Source of the DNA: Hyaloperonospora brassicae
Lineage: Eukaryota; Oomycota; Peronosporomycetes; Peronosporales; Peronosporaceae
NCBI GenBank assembly: GCA_947650285.1
Contig: CANTFL010000170.1
Location: 17,031-81,030 of the forward strand
Direction of reading: 5' to 3'
Length of the DNA: 64,000 nt
Each line of letters starts with the position of its first letter. Positions within the stretch are counted from its first letter, which is position 1. A program made the translations under genes and the position numbers. A model generated the notes under the pieces. The model had not been told where the DNA came from, searched no databases, and saw nothing but the letters and a program-made list of their open reading frames with translations. Positions 53,309 through 63,567 of the stretch are shown one piece after another.

Positions 53309-54808
53309 AGCAGTCAGTGGAACGGTGACGAATGGTTAATTTCATACCATCAAACGTTTCCTGACCATCCCGCTGTTGCTGATCACCGGATGGATACATT
53401 AGCCGCTTTCTGGGGCCGCTTTCACTGGGATGGCAATCCTTGGATTCAAGGGCCAGACGGCAAGCCCCTAGAGCGGGCCAAATATGCCCGGATACCTCCA
53501 TGTTCACTGCGCAGTCTGTGCATTCGGCGACTGGGGTCACATGAATTTCAATTTACGTTCCCGTCTCTCGGCGGTACTCCGTCTCGGCATATGCATTGTA
53601 AATTACAACGTTGGGCGACTTCGATCCTGCTCTCGTCACCCCACCTTGCTGTCGGTGCGGGACCGGTAGAGCCCGGGCTCGTCTTACGTCATCCACCGCC
53701 GTTTCGGCGCGCTTATAAATGGTCCCGGGTGCGAGCTGATTTAATTGTCGGGTCCTGTCGGGACCCTGTCGAGTCCGCGAACTCGGCGATTCGCCTCCGC
53801 CAAGATGTCAATGGAATCCATTGGTCGATTGACGGGAATTTACCAGAATTACGGGGGTCGCCTCAGCAAGTGTCTAACTACTGGGAGCATTCGTACCATC
53901 GTACCTTGGTGTTTCATGCCCACCCGGAGCTTCACCGTTTCCCTTGGAGTGTGCCAGAGACGGTGGCCAATGTAGATGTGTGGACAACGCTTATGAAGCA
54001 AGCGTTTCACGTTCATAAACGCCTTCTGCACCCTGGCCTCCAGTCCTGGTTGAAGGCCTATGACGCGCAGGCGGTATCGAATAGTTGGCAGTCAGCTGCA
54101 TCAAATCAAACGCCTTCCCAAGTTTGGAAACACGCAAACGGGCTAACGGAGTATCAAGTCTGGACATGCTATCGTATCGCGACAAAGCAGCTAAATCTAT
54201 ACCATGCCGGTCGCACGCTGGACAACAGTTGTCGTACGGTGCTGCACTGCCGGGGACGCAAAGAGACAGCGGCGCACATTTTCTGGGAGTGCCCAATCGC
54301 GCAAGCGTGTTGGTGTCACTTGATAGGACACTGGACCGGTGGGGGTGCGACGAACGCAGTTCTTTCCACCTTCTTTCAGCACTGCGCCAATCGCAAAGCC
54401 CCGCCCATTCCACGTCAGCTGAGTTTGCGGTTGCAAAGCCGTTTTCAAGATGACTCTGACGCCGCAGCAACAGAATTCGAACGGATCTGGTTCATATTAA
54501 GCTCCATCTGCCAAGAACATTTGTGGACCGAGCGGAACTCGGCGGTCTTTCGAGGAGCCGTGACTACTCCATCCGCAAGTGTCCAAATGTACTGGACACG
54601 CGGTGTTCGCCAGCTACGGGCAATTGCAATACGCGAGCATCGAGCCGCGGCTACGGCCGTACGAGGGGCCCGACTTCATGCCTGTCTTGAACTTCTGCTT
54701 CAAGAGCCCCGTGGACACCCGCCCTACGCGGGTGTCAGCCACGATCCGCTGCCACGACCGGCGCTCATATCCTGGCTCAGGATTTTTCAGACCTCTTGTC
54801 CACATTAA
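53309..54808 (+). CDS. LINE-2 ORF2 C-terminal region with zf-RVT motif
   Basis: The plus-strand frame begins at SSQWNGDEWLISYHQ exactly at the insertion junction and continues through the same zf-RVT block (…HCRGRKETAAHIFWEC) and LWTERNSAVFRG to the stop at 54806-54808. Open throughout, so recent. Frame upstream of 53309 belongs to LINE-1 antisense sequence. It lacks RT and endonuclease. Confidence 0.8.
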   Translation, partial: SSQWNGDEWLISYHQTFPDHPAVADHRMDTLAAFWGRFHWDGNPWIQGPDGKPLERAKYARIPPCSLRSLCIRRLGSHEFQFTFPSLGGTPSRHMHCKLQRWATSILLSSPHLAVGAGPVEPGLVLRHPPPFRRAYKWSRVRADLIVGSCRDPVESANSAIRLRQDVNGIHWSIDGNLPELRGSPQQVSNYWEHSYHRTLVFHAHPELHRFPWSVPETVANVDVWTTLMKQAFHVHKRLLHPGLQSWLKAYDAQAVSNSWQSAASNQTPSQVWKHANGLTEYQVWTCYRIATKQLNLYHAGRTLDNSCRTVLHCRGRKETAAHIFWECPIAQACWCHLIGHWTGGGATNAVLSTFFQHCANRKAPPIPRQLSLRLQSRFQDDSDAAATEFERIWFILSSICQEHLWTERNSAVFRGAVTTPSASVQMYWTRGVRQLRAIAIREHRAAATAVRGARLHACLELLLQEPRGHPPYAGVSHDPLPRPALISWLRIFQTSCPH

Positions 54809-54840
54809 ATATGTCAATAGATGATCATGAAACTCCTCCT
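53309..54840 (+). mobile_element. LINE-2: 5'-truncated LINE inserted inside LINE-1 in opposite orientation
   Basis: Starts at agcagtcagtgg and ends in aaactcctcct, flanked by a 19-bp target duplication. About 1.5 kb is nearly identical, in inverted orientation, to LINE-1 (51562 to about 53102), with roughly six amino-acid differences over 500 residues. Confidence 0.9.
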
Positions 54841-54870
54841 CCTCCCACGCTATATTTACGCCCTGTACCT

Positions 54871-56150
54871 GCCAAAAGGTGTTAGGGTTTACAACCCCGG
54901 TACTGCACGACGGTACAGGGCGTGAACCCTAATTGCTCAATGATTTCACCGTCAACCGCAACTTCAAGCGGTGGTGATCGTGAGCAGATTGCGGACGTGA
55001 ACCCTAACCTGCGAAAACATCCACGAGCATGTTTGATTATTTGGCCCGCCGGTAGTAGTGACTCATCTGCGGCAGTGCATGGCCGCGTGATAGAGGACAT
55101 GCACTGCATGTCAGCCTCTATCTAGACGCGAGTCGTTTGAATTTGAGGCGACAACGCCTGGCATGCAAACAACCGCAGTCGGATACATAAGCAAGAACGA
55201 ATTTCTTAAGTCTTCTGTCACACCACTGGTCGAAAAAAGGTGTCGTATGGTGAACGTCCAACGACAACGGCAGTAATCATCAGCGACGAAGTCGCATGTG
55301 CACATCGAAGAAGAGAGCTGGCGCGGGAGATAGTACGCCAGAATTCTCTGCTGCTAGCTCATAAGACAGGCGGATGGCAAACCAGACAATATAGTATCTT
55401 TTTTGGCTCAAACGTGGCATAATTGATGTACCTTTAACCAATTTTATGCATTTGAGCTCGACCGAGTCTGTGTACGTACGTTGTGGGAACGAGCCAGGAG
55501 GTCTTAAAGTGGCATCAATACGGAGGAGCTGTATGTGGGAGGAGAGAGGTCAAATCGTCTATTAGAGCTACTTATTACTCGTAAAATGTCTGTTGTGTGA
55601 AAATTACCTCGGTCATCTACCACGACACGAACTTTCTCTTACCACGTTTCTCATTCTGCTGGCTCTATGCTCCATACGTCGCGGGGGACACTCTTGAAAG
55701 GCCACGTGATAATGGCTGTTGACCAAGTCTGGAATTAGAACTTTGTGCGCACTCTTGACCGGATGGCTGGACTGCGCGTCGCTTCGAGCTTCATCTGCTT
55801 CAGGGGACCTAGGACGCATGGCTAGGAGACCTGTTCCACTTAAAAGGTCCTAGCGTGCCATCTTGACGTCATCCCTGGCCGCATCCGTGGTGATCGACTT
55901 GCTCTGCTCTTCGGGCCGATCCCATTGCACAATCTAGTGCAGACATGGCGCACCACGAGACGAAGAGTATCGTGGCCTGGTGCTTACTCGACATAAACGA
56001 CCGGTACTGGATCTTAACAGGTCATCGCGTTCTTAGGAGAGTTCACTTCGTGGGAGTGGGTATCGCGCGCAGCGAACGGGCCGGCGTGAGGGGAAGGCAC
56101 TTCGTGAAGAGCAGGAACTAACGAAGGCACGGGTATGCAGATCTTTGGCG
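54871..56150. other. Intergenic, no supported gene
   Basis: Small frames of 60-75 codons on both strands (for example 54882-55109 minus, 55240-55422 plus) with no recognisable motif. Confidence 0.5.
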
Positions 56151-56154
56151 GCCT

Positions 56155-56345
56155 TCTCCGTGCCGCAGGATGCCGAAGGATTGCTTCCCTCGGTTCGCAC
56201 GCTGCGTTGCCTCCCGTAGCACGCGCAGCGAAGAAAAGCCTCCTCCCTTTTAACCTTGGCCCCACTAAGGGAGACTTCCCGTCCAAGGTAAGGGGCCAGA
56301 TGACTGGATCTTAGGAGGCCTTTGTCTCGGTCCGTTGTTTCTCGA
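56155..56345 (-). repeat. Dispersed repeat, copy 1
   Basis: The minus strand is similar over about 160 bp to the plus strand at 62330-62500. Both share gggaagtc, tggggcc(a)agg, cgctgcgcgtgc and ggaggcaacgcagcgtgcg-like blocks. Part forms an inverted repeat around CGCTGCG/CGCAGCG. Possibly a SINE or MITE; not classified. Confidence 0.6.
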
Positions 56346-59300
56346 AGAGCATAAATTGGGAGGTGAGGAGCTGTATGTGTATAGACGAAGGAAGCACAAG
56401 GAAGCGCATATTTACCACTCAACTTGTCCAGTCGCATATGCCTATTCTAAGCACTTAGCGCTTATTCTCAACCTGGGGGACATCGCACCATCTATTTTTA
56501 GCTGCTATGTCCTCATTGCGTCTTCATTGACACGATCATGTCGAGAATAGGCGCCACTGCTGGTACGCCAAAACACGCCAAGCACATTCTATTATAGTGC
56601 AGTCGGACGTTGGTTTAGTGGATAGAAAGCCTACACGTCGCATCCAGAAGGGACATAGAAATCAGCAATATTGATAATTTAAGAAACGCAACGCATCTTC
56701 GAGCTCGTCGCACACGTGTGTGTGCCCAATTTGCTTTTCCCAAGTCGCTTTCTAGCTCTAAAATTGCGCATTTTGACCGATATTTCCTGTGATCACTAGT
56801 GTTGAACCACCCATCATCATTACTGGCACCTTCAGCGGCTGTACCTTTTGGCTCTTCGATGGAATCCATGCGACTCGATCTGCAAAATATGCGATATGGA
56901 CAGCTATAGTAGTCAAGGCGTAAGAAGATTATCAGCGGCACCAAAATTAGCGTCAAGGATGTGATGTGATGTCCAGACAACGACGTAGATATTCGAGCGT
57001 ACAGTTGCCAAGTGTGAGCTATTGCTAGTGCATTGGCGTAGCAGATTTTTGAAGACACAAGAGGCTTAAACTTGGTCTCTCGTGACTCCTCCTTCTCTCG
57101 ACACCATAGTTGTTTATATGAATAGTGATAGTGACCGCAGGAGTGCAGTAAAAGGGAGTTAAGCTCATAGCGCAAAACACCACTGTGTCATTTTGCTCTT
57201 TGTGATGAATGCGTCCGGAGCACTGTGAGCACCGGCGGGCAACATTCACAATAAAGTAGCGCTCTATCGTAGTCGGTAGTAAAACCATTTTAGATTTGTT
57301 GTATACTCTATTGATCACATTGTGTACAATCTGTATTTGACTCGGGTTCGCTAGTGTGGGATGATGTACAAGAGCGACTTCGCGAGACGCGGACAAATAG
57401 CTGTTTTTTTGCAGTAGCACATTTTATTTGTTCTGTCCAGGTTTGAAGTTAATTATGAGTCAGTCGTACCTAAACGCATTGCGTCGCTAAATAAGCCGAA
57501 CTTATGCAATGAGAGTGGTGACATACGTACGGAACGCACCATGTATAACCAGTACCTTTTTTTGGCGGCCAAATTTATTTTACAACAATTGCGCGAGAAA
57601 TGCCTTTTATAAAGGTCTTGTCACACTGCACACAATCAGCACATCTATTATACGTTGCCAACTTCAACCAATGCACAAATCAGTCAACATTACCAACATG
57701 CCGCGCCCTGACAAATGGCTACGGCACTTGCAGGTTATGAGGGCTATGCTGCCCCCGCAGTGTTATTCAAAATCAATGTGATTTCAAAAAGCCAAAAAGG
57801 GTTTGTAAGAGAATATTACTGCGACCGGCTATCATATCATTTGCTTATGGCTCCATTGCTATCTGATATTTTATCGAATTAGTGTGGGGAGAATCAAATG
57901 CCATGCTCAAAAATGGCCATGAGTACATGATTTTAAAATCCTTTCGTTCGTTTCTCTCTCACTACCATCCGCCGCCATTCTCTAAGTGCTTTGATTACAT
58001 GGACTTATATCGCAAGATTCTGACTAGGAAGGCCGCCGAATACGCTGTATTGAAAAATTAGTCGCATTATACGGCTTTAATTTAATTTTTACGGATGTGA
58101 ACGTTTTCGATGCTGCAATCAATCACTGTGCTTTGCAATAGTCCCATTAAACATGTGATGGTTTTTGATGGTTTTTGATGGATTTAGATAATTATATGCG
58201 TCGTTTTTAGAAAATAGTCGACATAAACAGGCAAAACAATGCCTAATAGTGTAACGACAGCCATTATTGTACTTGTAAGACTGCAAAAATGGTTCTTATA
58301 CGCTGATTCGTCAAAGAACCAATAGGGTTTACGTGAAGAGTTTGGAAAAGTCGATAAAAATAAGTCTACGTGGGGAATTTGGGGCGGATAAATGTGGCGC
58401 GCCGCGAGCTAAAACCAATAAAATTCTCCGGACTTTAGGCACCTATAACTTCGAGGAAAATCTGTTAAATAAAAATCGAGACAATTGAAACGAAGCTAGT
58501 AGCATTCTCTAGTCATCTTTGGTCTTAATTGTGTTGTTAAAGAGGAAAGGGGTGAGGAGTAGCTAGATAGCATTGCGTCGTATATAAGCCGAATCCATGT
58601 CATGATTGTGATAACGTACTCATGTTCACTGCAACTTTATTGTAGTGCAAGGCCTTGCTTGCTCGTCGTCAAGAAAAGTAGTCGAAGTCCGCAAGCTTGA
58701 ATTGTCACCGAAAACGTTGTACTGGAAGGCATATGGGCTTGCATCCGCTTTTATCCGAGCAATTCAAAAGCAACAATTGTGTCACTTTATGCGTTCTTCA
58801 CTCAAGCGTTAGTTCGATTTCCGCATCACCGATGACTAGTTTCTACATAGCCAGAGTGCTTAAAAGGCATTAGTGATTTATTCAAAGATCTGATATTCAT
58901 CGACCTTGCGATAAGTTGTCATTCGGCAATGAATTGCGACATAAAGACGTCACAGCAAAAAATATTGTCACTCGATCCCGGGCCATATACCACTTTATTA
59001 CGGGTGGTATGTGCACAACGTCCACGTCGTGTCGGAATCGATACAGGCTTCTTTGGACAGGTACGACTACTGCGGCGGCAGTTTCCGTAAGCGCTCTTTT
59101 TATCCTTTGTAGAAACAGAAGCGAAACTTACGGCCGGAAGGTCAACTAATGTACTCGACTTGGTAAGTTTGAGAGTCACAAACTTTGCAACGTCATCGAT
59201 TGTCGTCATGCTTTGTCAATCCTATATCCTGTCTGTGTATCATACACTCCTCAACCCGAAGTCTTGGCCTCGCGTTTCGATCCCACCATACTTCCTGCAT

Positions 59301-60540
59301 GTCAGCCATCTGTTGTCGACATAATGAGTGGCACTACCACCAATTTTTCCAATATGTTTCGGCCAAGTCCAAGTCGCCTGAATGCTTTGACATAATGTGA
59401 AACGCGCACTTGTGGATCCCGGTCATTGACATCCATGACGGAGAGCCGGTGCAAAAGGTATTATTCCGGGGCAGTTGACGTGTAGTACAAGGCTGCCACA
59501 TCTGACAGTTGTCGATGAGAAAAACATTGTAGTAGCCGACTTAAAAAACTACGAGTGTAACAACATGTCTTACGTCGGCTCCCCGGATTGGACGGACAAG
59601 TCCATCTCCTAGAATTGTCTGCCGCGAATCAGGAGCGTACGTCTCGACACGCGTCCACAGCACGACCACTTTGGTAGATGGAACAAGCTTCCAGCCACCA
59701 TCAGTGCTTCCTCACTGTTCTCACGCTCCTACGCCCATTGTGAACGCCTCTTCGTCTTCTTGCGTTACAATACATGTCTATCACAAGACCACCATCATCA
59801 AACAATTATGGTGTGAGGTGCCGCGAGGAGAGGTAGCAAAAAGTTGTGAGCGATATGAATAGTGCGCTTGGACCGAGTCTACTGCTAAGCCGACAGTGGG
59901 CAGCACAGCCATCATCATTTACTACAATCGTCAGCCGACCCAAGTGTAGATCAGCCAGCCCACTGAAGAAGTTGTGGACGTTTGGCTGAGGCGATGCGTG
60001 CCGATGTGACCAAATGGAAGGTTGGCACTACAAGGTCAGCGGCAAAGATAAACGGAATGTGGGCCGACATTCATAACGCATGCCACTACGAAGCAAGCGG
60101 TCCGAGACGTCACTTGACTTGACTGGAGCGACGAAAGGCAAGCGCAATGAATACACGAGTTGGCTCAGGACTGCAGCATTCGGGTAGATCCTGCGTTAAG
60201 AAACGGCCTGTGCGGAATGGGCGGGGGCAATAAGCTGCAGCCTTTCAGAGCGTTGAAACTGCTGAGACATTTAGATACCTTTTTAAACGGTATGAAAGCT
60301 GACGTTTGGTCATGGCAGGATAACTGCCCGCACAGGATATGACTACAACGACTCTCTCACCTCGACACACGCAATAATCTACACAGGTGACGAGACACGC
60401 GCATTTCAATACTGCTGGGCATCGGCTACATACACAAAGACGTCACGAACACATTCGATCAGACACACTCACTCGTCCGGTGCTTAGCCCCATCTTCCAC
60501 TTGGATCTGCCATTCACACAAAACAGCGCATAGCGCGTCC
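56346..60540. other. Mostly non-coding stretch before the MOCS2A-like gene
   Basis: Contains only weak frames. The longest, 56615-57175 minus, has a hydrophobic segment (ITSLTLILVPLIIFLRL) that could be a membrane helix, and an overlapping frame at 57025-57420. Neither is recognisable. Fragments at 59.2-60.3 kb (such as PEVLASRFDPTILPACQPSV) look like a decayed gene in several phases. Confidence 0.45.
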
Positions 60541-60565
60541 TTATTGTAGCGGGCGAAGCCTCGGG

Positions 60566-60816
60566 ATGAAGATCAAGGTGCTGTACTTTGCGTCGGCGCG
60601 GGAGGACGTCGGTCTGCGCGAGGAGAGTGTCCAGCTGCCGGACGAGAGCAACACTACGCTCGCGTCACTGCGCCGTCTGCTGGTTGACAAGTACCCGCAC
60701 GTTGCGTCCAGCATCGACCGCATCACTTTCGCACTCATCTCGAGTACTCTGACGACGACGTAGCGCTGACGGACGGAGACGAAGTGGCACCGATTCCTCC
60801 TATTAGTGGCGGGTAA
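60566..60816 (+). pseudogene. MOCS2A: Molybdopterin synthase sulfur-carrier subunit (MoaD/MOCS2A family), frameshifted
   Basis: The protein family carries a thiocarboxylated C-terminal Gly-Gly that donates sulfur to cyclic pyranopterin monophosphate in molybdenum-cofactor synthesis, in complex with the MoaE/MOCS2B subunit. The frame starts MKIKVLYFASAREDVGLREE, the typical beta-strand and FAxARE motif, and runs to ITFALI near 60744. There the phase changes: EYSDDDVALTDGDEVAPIPP continues in another frame, followed by ISGG and TAA at 60814-60816. The ubiquitin-like fold, the acidic DGDEVA block and the terminal GG are all present. A one-base loss near 60740-60745 explains the break; the residue before IPP is Pro where Leu or Phe is usual, which supports real decay rather than only a base-calling error. 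Converges on PEX13, 200 bp away. Confidence 0.85.
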
Positions 60817-61015
60817 CGCTGACTGGATCTGACCAACAACGGAGACAGAGACATAACGGGGCACGAGAGCGAAAGAGACACGAGGAGCCATTAGCCGTAG
60901 AGGTATGCAGATAATCGGCCTAATCCATACCTTGTGCGACTTGTTTGTCCCACCTGTGCAACCAAACGACACCCACGAGGCTGTCTGCAACCACAGAGTC
61001 GGCAAACTATCTGCT

Positions 61016-62100
61016 TTACAAGTGCCGGACGCCCATCGTATGCTCGAAAATGTGCTCGAGGTCTCGATGGACGCTACTGGACGGCGGCGCGACCAGCAGC
61101 TTCTGGAGCGACGTCCTGGCACGCAGCCACCGCAGTCCCTTGTACAGCACTGCGAGTGTCGCCATGCTCAGAATGAACTGGAAGATACGCACTCGTCGAC
61201 GTCGGCGACTTTTCTCCTCCTCTTCCGTCACGGGCGGCTCGCCATGTCGCGGGTGACCGGGTGGAAACACTGGCCGTGGAGCCAGCAGGGCAGCCACACC
61301 CGCGCACATGGCGCCAATGCGTTCCAGAAAGTGCACAGAACTCCCTGCAGCAGACGCAGTGGTGACATGATGTCGAAGTCGGCACAACAGCAGCGTCCCG
61401 GTCTCGGTGTGAAGGAACTACAGTACAGCTGAGCGCTTTTGCCCCGCACCGATACAAAAGTTGAGCGCCTCTGCGTTCATCCCCAGCAGTTCCGATATCT
61501 GACCGACAGAGCTCACGATCTGGTGGAAGCTCGAGAGCCAGCCCAATCCACCATCTCTTCCTCCTCCGTTCATCGGGTCCATGTGACTGCCGCCAAGGGA
61601 ACCGCCGTACCCCATTCGGGACATGCCGCCGTACCCTCCATAACCGCCGCCTCCGAGCAGACCACTGCTGCCGTACGAGAGCGGGCCTCCAGTGTAACCC
61701 CCCGCGTACCCCTGCATGCCTCCGCCGTACCCCGCGTTGCCATACCCCGTCCCATACATCGAGCCCAGTCCCGTTCCGTACCCCGTCGGTGCGTACCCTA
61801 ACGCGCCTCCATAGGGAGACGTGGGCCCAAGCGCTGAGGCTGCAGGCAGTCCGAACGGCGCAGCAGGAGACGACACGGACACAGACGCGGCAGCACCTGC
61901 AGACGGGACGGACTGGACGGTCTCCGACGTCAGCAACTCGTCGTCGTCGTCTGCAGTGGCAGTAGCGAGCAGTACGTTGTGGGCACAGGAGCGACGAGCA
62001 GACGACAAGAGAGACGAGCAGTCAGTCAGTCAGTCAGTCACGCCGCGACGCACCGCCAGTCTGCTGTGTTCTTCTCAGCAGGTTCTCCCAGGGCTTGACG
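61016..62100 (-). CDS. PEX13: Peroxin 13 (PEX13), three exons, start codon not visible
   Basis: PEX13 is an integral peroxisomal membrane protein of the import docking complex with PEX14 and PEX5. Exon 1 (about 62100-62054) encodes LPVKPWENLLRRTQQTG; KPWE is the hallmark N-terminal motif. Intron 1 (62053-61951, 103 nt) runs GTGCGT to CTGCAG. Exon 2 (61950-61450) gives DDDDELLTSETVQS, a long Gly/Tyr-rich stretch (MYGTGYGNAGYGGGMQGYAG) and FHQIVSSVGQISELLGMNAE. Intron 2 (61449-61345, 105 nt, GTGCGG to CTGCAG) removes an in-frame TAG. Exon 3 (61344-61016) gives SSVHFLERIGAMCAGVAAL, a basic RRRRRVRIF and a hydrophobic FILSMATLAVLYKGLRWL. Both introns are phase 1. No SH3 domain, as in plants. No ATG is found between KPWE and an upstream in-frame stop near 62145, so the start is in another exon, mutated, or hidden by an indel in the C-run near 62115. 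Confidence 0.85.
61345..61449 (-). other. PEX13: PEX13 intron 2
   Basis: GTGCGG…CTGCAG, 105 nt. Splicing joins NFCIG to SSVHFLERIG and removes the in-frame TAG at 61418-61420. The size fits short oomycete introns. Confidence 0.75.
61951..62053 (-). other. PEX13: PEX13 intron 1
   Basis: GTGCGT…CTGCAG, 103 nt, containing a TGAC tetranucleotide repeat (62020-62040) and a pyrimidine-rich 3' half. Splicing joins QQTG to DDDDELL in phase. Confidence 0.7.
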
Positions 62101-62329
62101 GGCAGGAGAGCAGGGGGGTACGGGGTACACTGCGACGCGTTCTACTGCGTAATCACGTCACGAGGAGGATGGAGGCGAACGATGGGGACAGAAAAGAGCG
62201 ACAGAGAATACGACATTAGTGACGACAGTGGACGCCCAGCGACTGCAGTGGGTGCGGGCAACAACACACACCTACGTTTTTGTTTTAAACACTTTTGTAA
62301 CTCACTTCCCAATTTGCGCCTTCGAGCAA

Positions 62330-62500
62330 CAACGGCCAAGCGATAAAGGCCTCCACAGAGCCGGACAACCGGCCCCTTTCCTGGGTGGGAAGTCCCCTAT
62401 GATGGGGCCCAGGGTAAAAGCGGGAGGCCTACTAGCCGCTGCGTGCGCCACGGGAGGCAGCGCAGCGTGCGAACCGCAAGGGGAGCAACAATCTAGAGAC
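62330..62500 (+). repeat. Dispersed repeat, copy 2
   Basis: Inverted partner of 56155-56345. Ends differ, so element boundaries are not resolved. Confidence 0.6.
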
Positions 62501-63567
62501 CCCGGGGTGAGGGCGCGTCGCCAGCGGTTGTCAACCTCTCACTTAGTTTCTGCTATTCTACGTCAGCTTCCAAGTCGCCGGTCCGGTCGCCGAGCGCGAC
62601 TCTCGGTCTCACGAAGCGAACTTGCCTTGAACGTGATTCTGATCGGGACCATCCAGGAGCACCAGCGGCCTATCGTGGGTGATCAACTTGGTACCCGACG
62701 TTTTCTGCGATGATTATGCGCCCTGTCTGCCCCCAGGACTGGATACCTGTTTCCACGTGCCCTCGGCTGAATGTCCCCCGTGATGCCCGACGTCTCGAGC
62801 CAGCAGACTTGGCCAGCGAGGAGGAGATTGATGTAGTCTAGGTAGAAGCACACCGATATAGTGTAGTTTTCAAACACTTAATCGACGTTCAGGTTTCTCT
62901 CTCACGCTTTTGTAGCTCAACGTGTGTTGCGCTGAACTTTTTCGTATCAATTGTGAGCGCGAAAGGTCATGTACGTCACGTGACCGAGGACTGTATACCA
63001 GTCAGACAGTCGTTGTTCGGTAAAAATTCGTCAGGCCGCGAGGTGTCCTCAGCTAGACTTAACTGTCGCGCCCAAAGAGTGTTTTAGGGTTTGTATGGCA
63101 CACTCGACCAAGAGAAGCAAATTGCGGTGACTTCATGCACGTAAGCATGAGTAATACCTGCCCGGAAGCGATAAACGACGAGAAGAAAACTGTACAACTC
63201 AAACGTGTGCAAATCGAGGACACCTCGACACTTGTCGAACGAATCGTTGTACCATGTACCAGTCACCGCGAGTGTGTCAAATCTTCAAATTCTTGCGAAG
63301 AGCTATAAGGTAGTGCACATGCTGCAACGATTACAGGCTGTACCGAATACTCGACGAGTCTCATGCTGTCATTCGACAATCACGAAAGCGCAGACGCATT
63401 GCACATATGAGCCGAATAATGGCGTGGTCCATATCCTTGACTTCCGTTTTGTATTCGAACCACGGGGCCACCTTGTCACGACGTGTACCTCTATCGTTTA
63501 TCATGCCATCGAACCTTGTGCGTTTAATGCTACACGTTGCGTTGATTGCGTACAAGACAACAAATAA
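62501..63567. other. Upstream region of PEX13, no supported gene
   Basis: Short frames only; no recognisable motif. Confidence 0.5.

Larger units (their letters stand above)
51562..54854 (-). mobile_element. LINE-1: 5'-truncated LINE, interrupted by LINE-2
   Basis: The minus-strand 3' part of a non-LTR retrotransposon. It is flanked by a 16-bp duplication and ends (minus 3' end) in a CTC/TCC triplet tail of about five units instead of poly(A). Its 5' portion (53103-53308) is longer than that of LINE-2. LINE-2 entered near its 5' end in opposite orientation, so the 5' junction now lies at about 54854. Confidence 0.85.

Noticed and set aside
54890..55010. CCCTAA/TTAGGG motifs near 54.89, 54.93 and 55.0 kb, suggesting interstitial telomere repeats
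   Set aside because: Single scattered copies, no tandem array.
60541..61122. 193-codon minus frame opposite the MOCS2A-like gene
   Set aside because: Arg/Ser-rich shadow of GC-rich coding sequence; the plus frames match a known family.
61439..61801. Plus-strand frames opposite PEX13
   Set aside because: Mirror of the Gly/Tyr-rich exon; no independent support.
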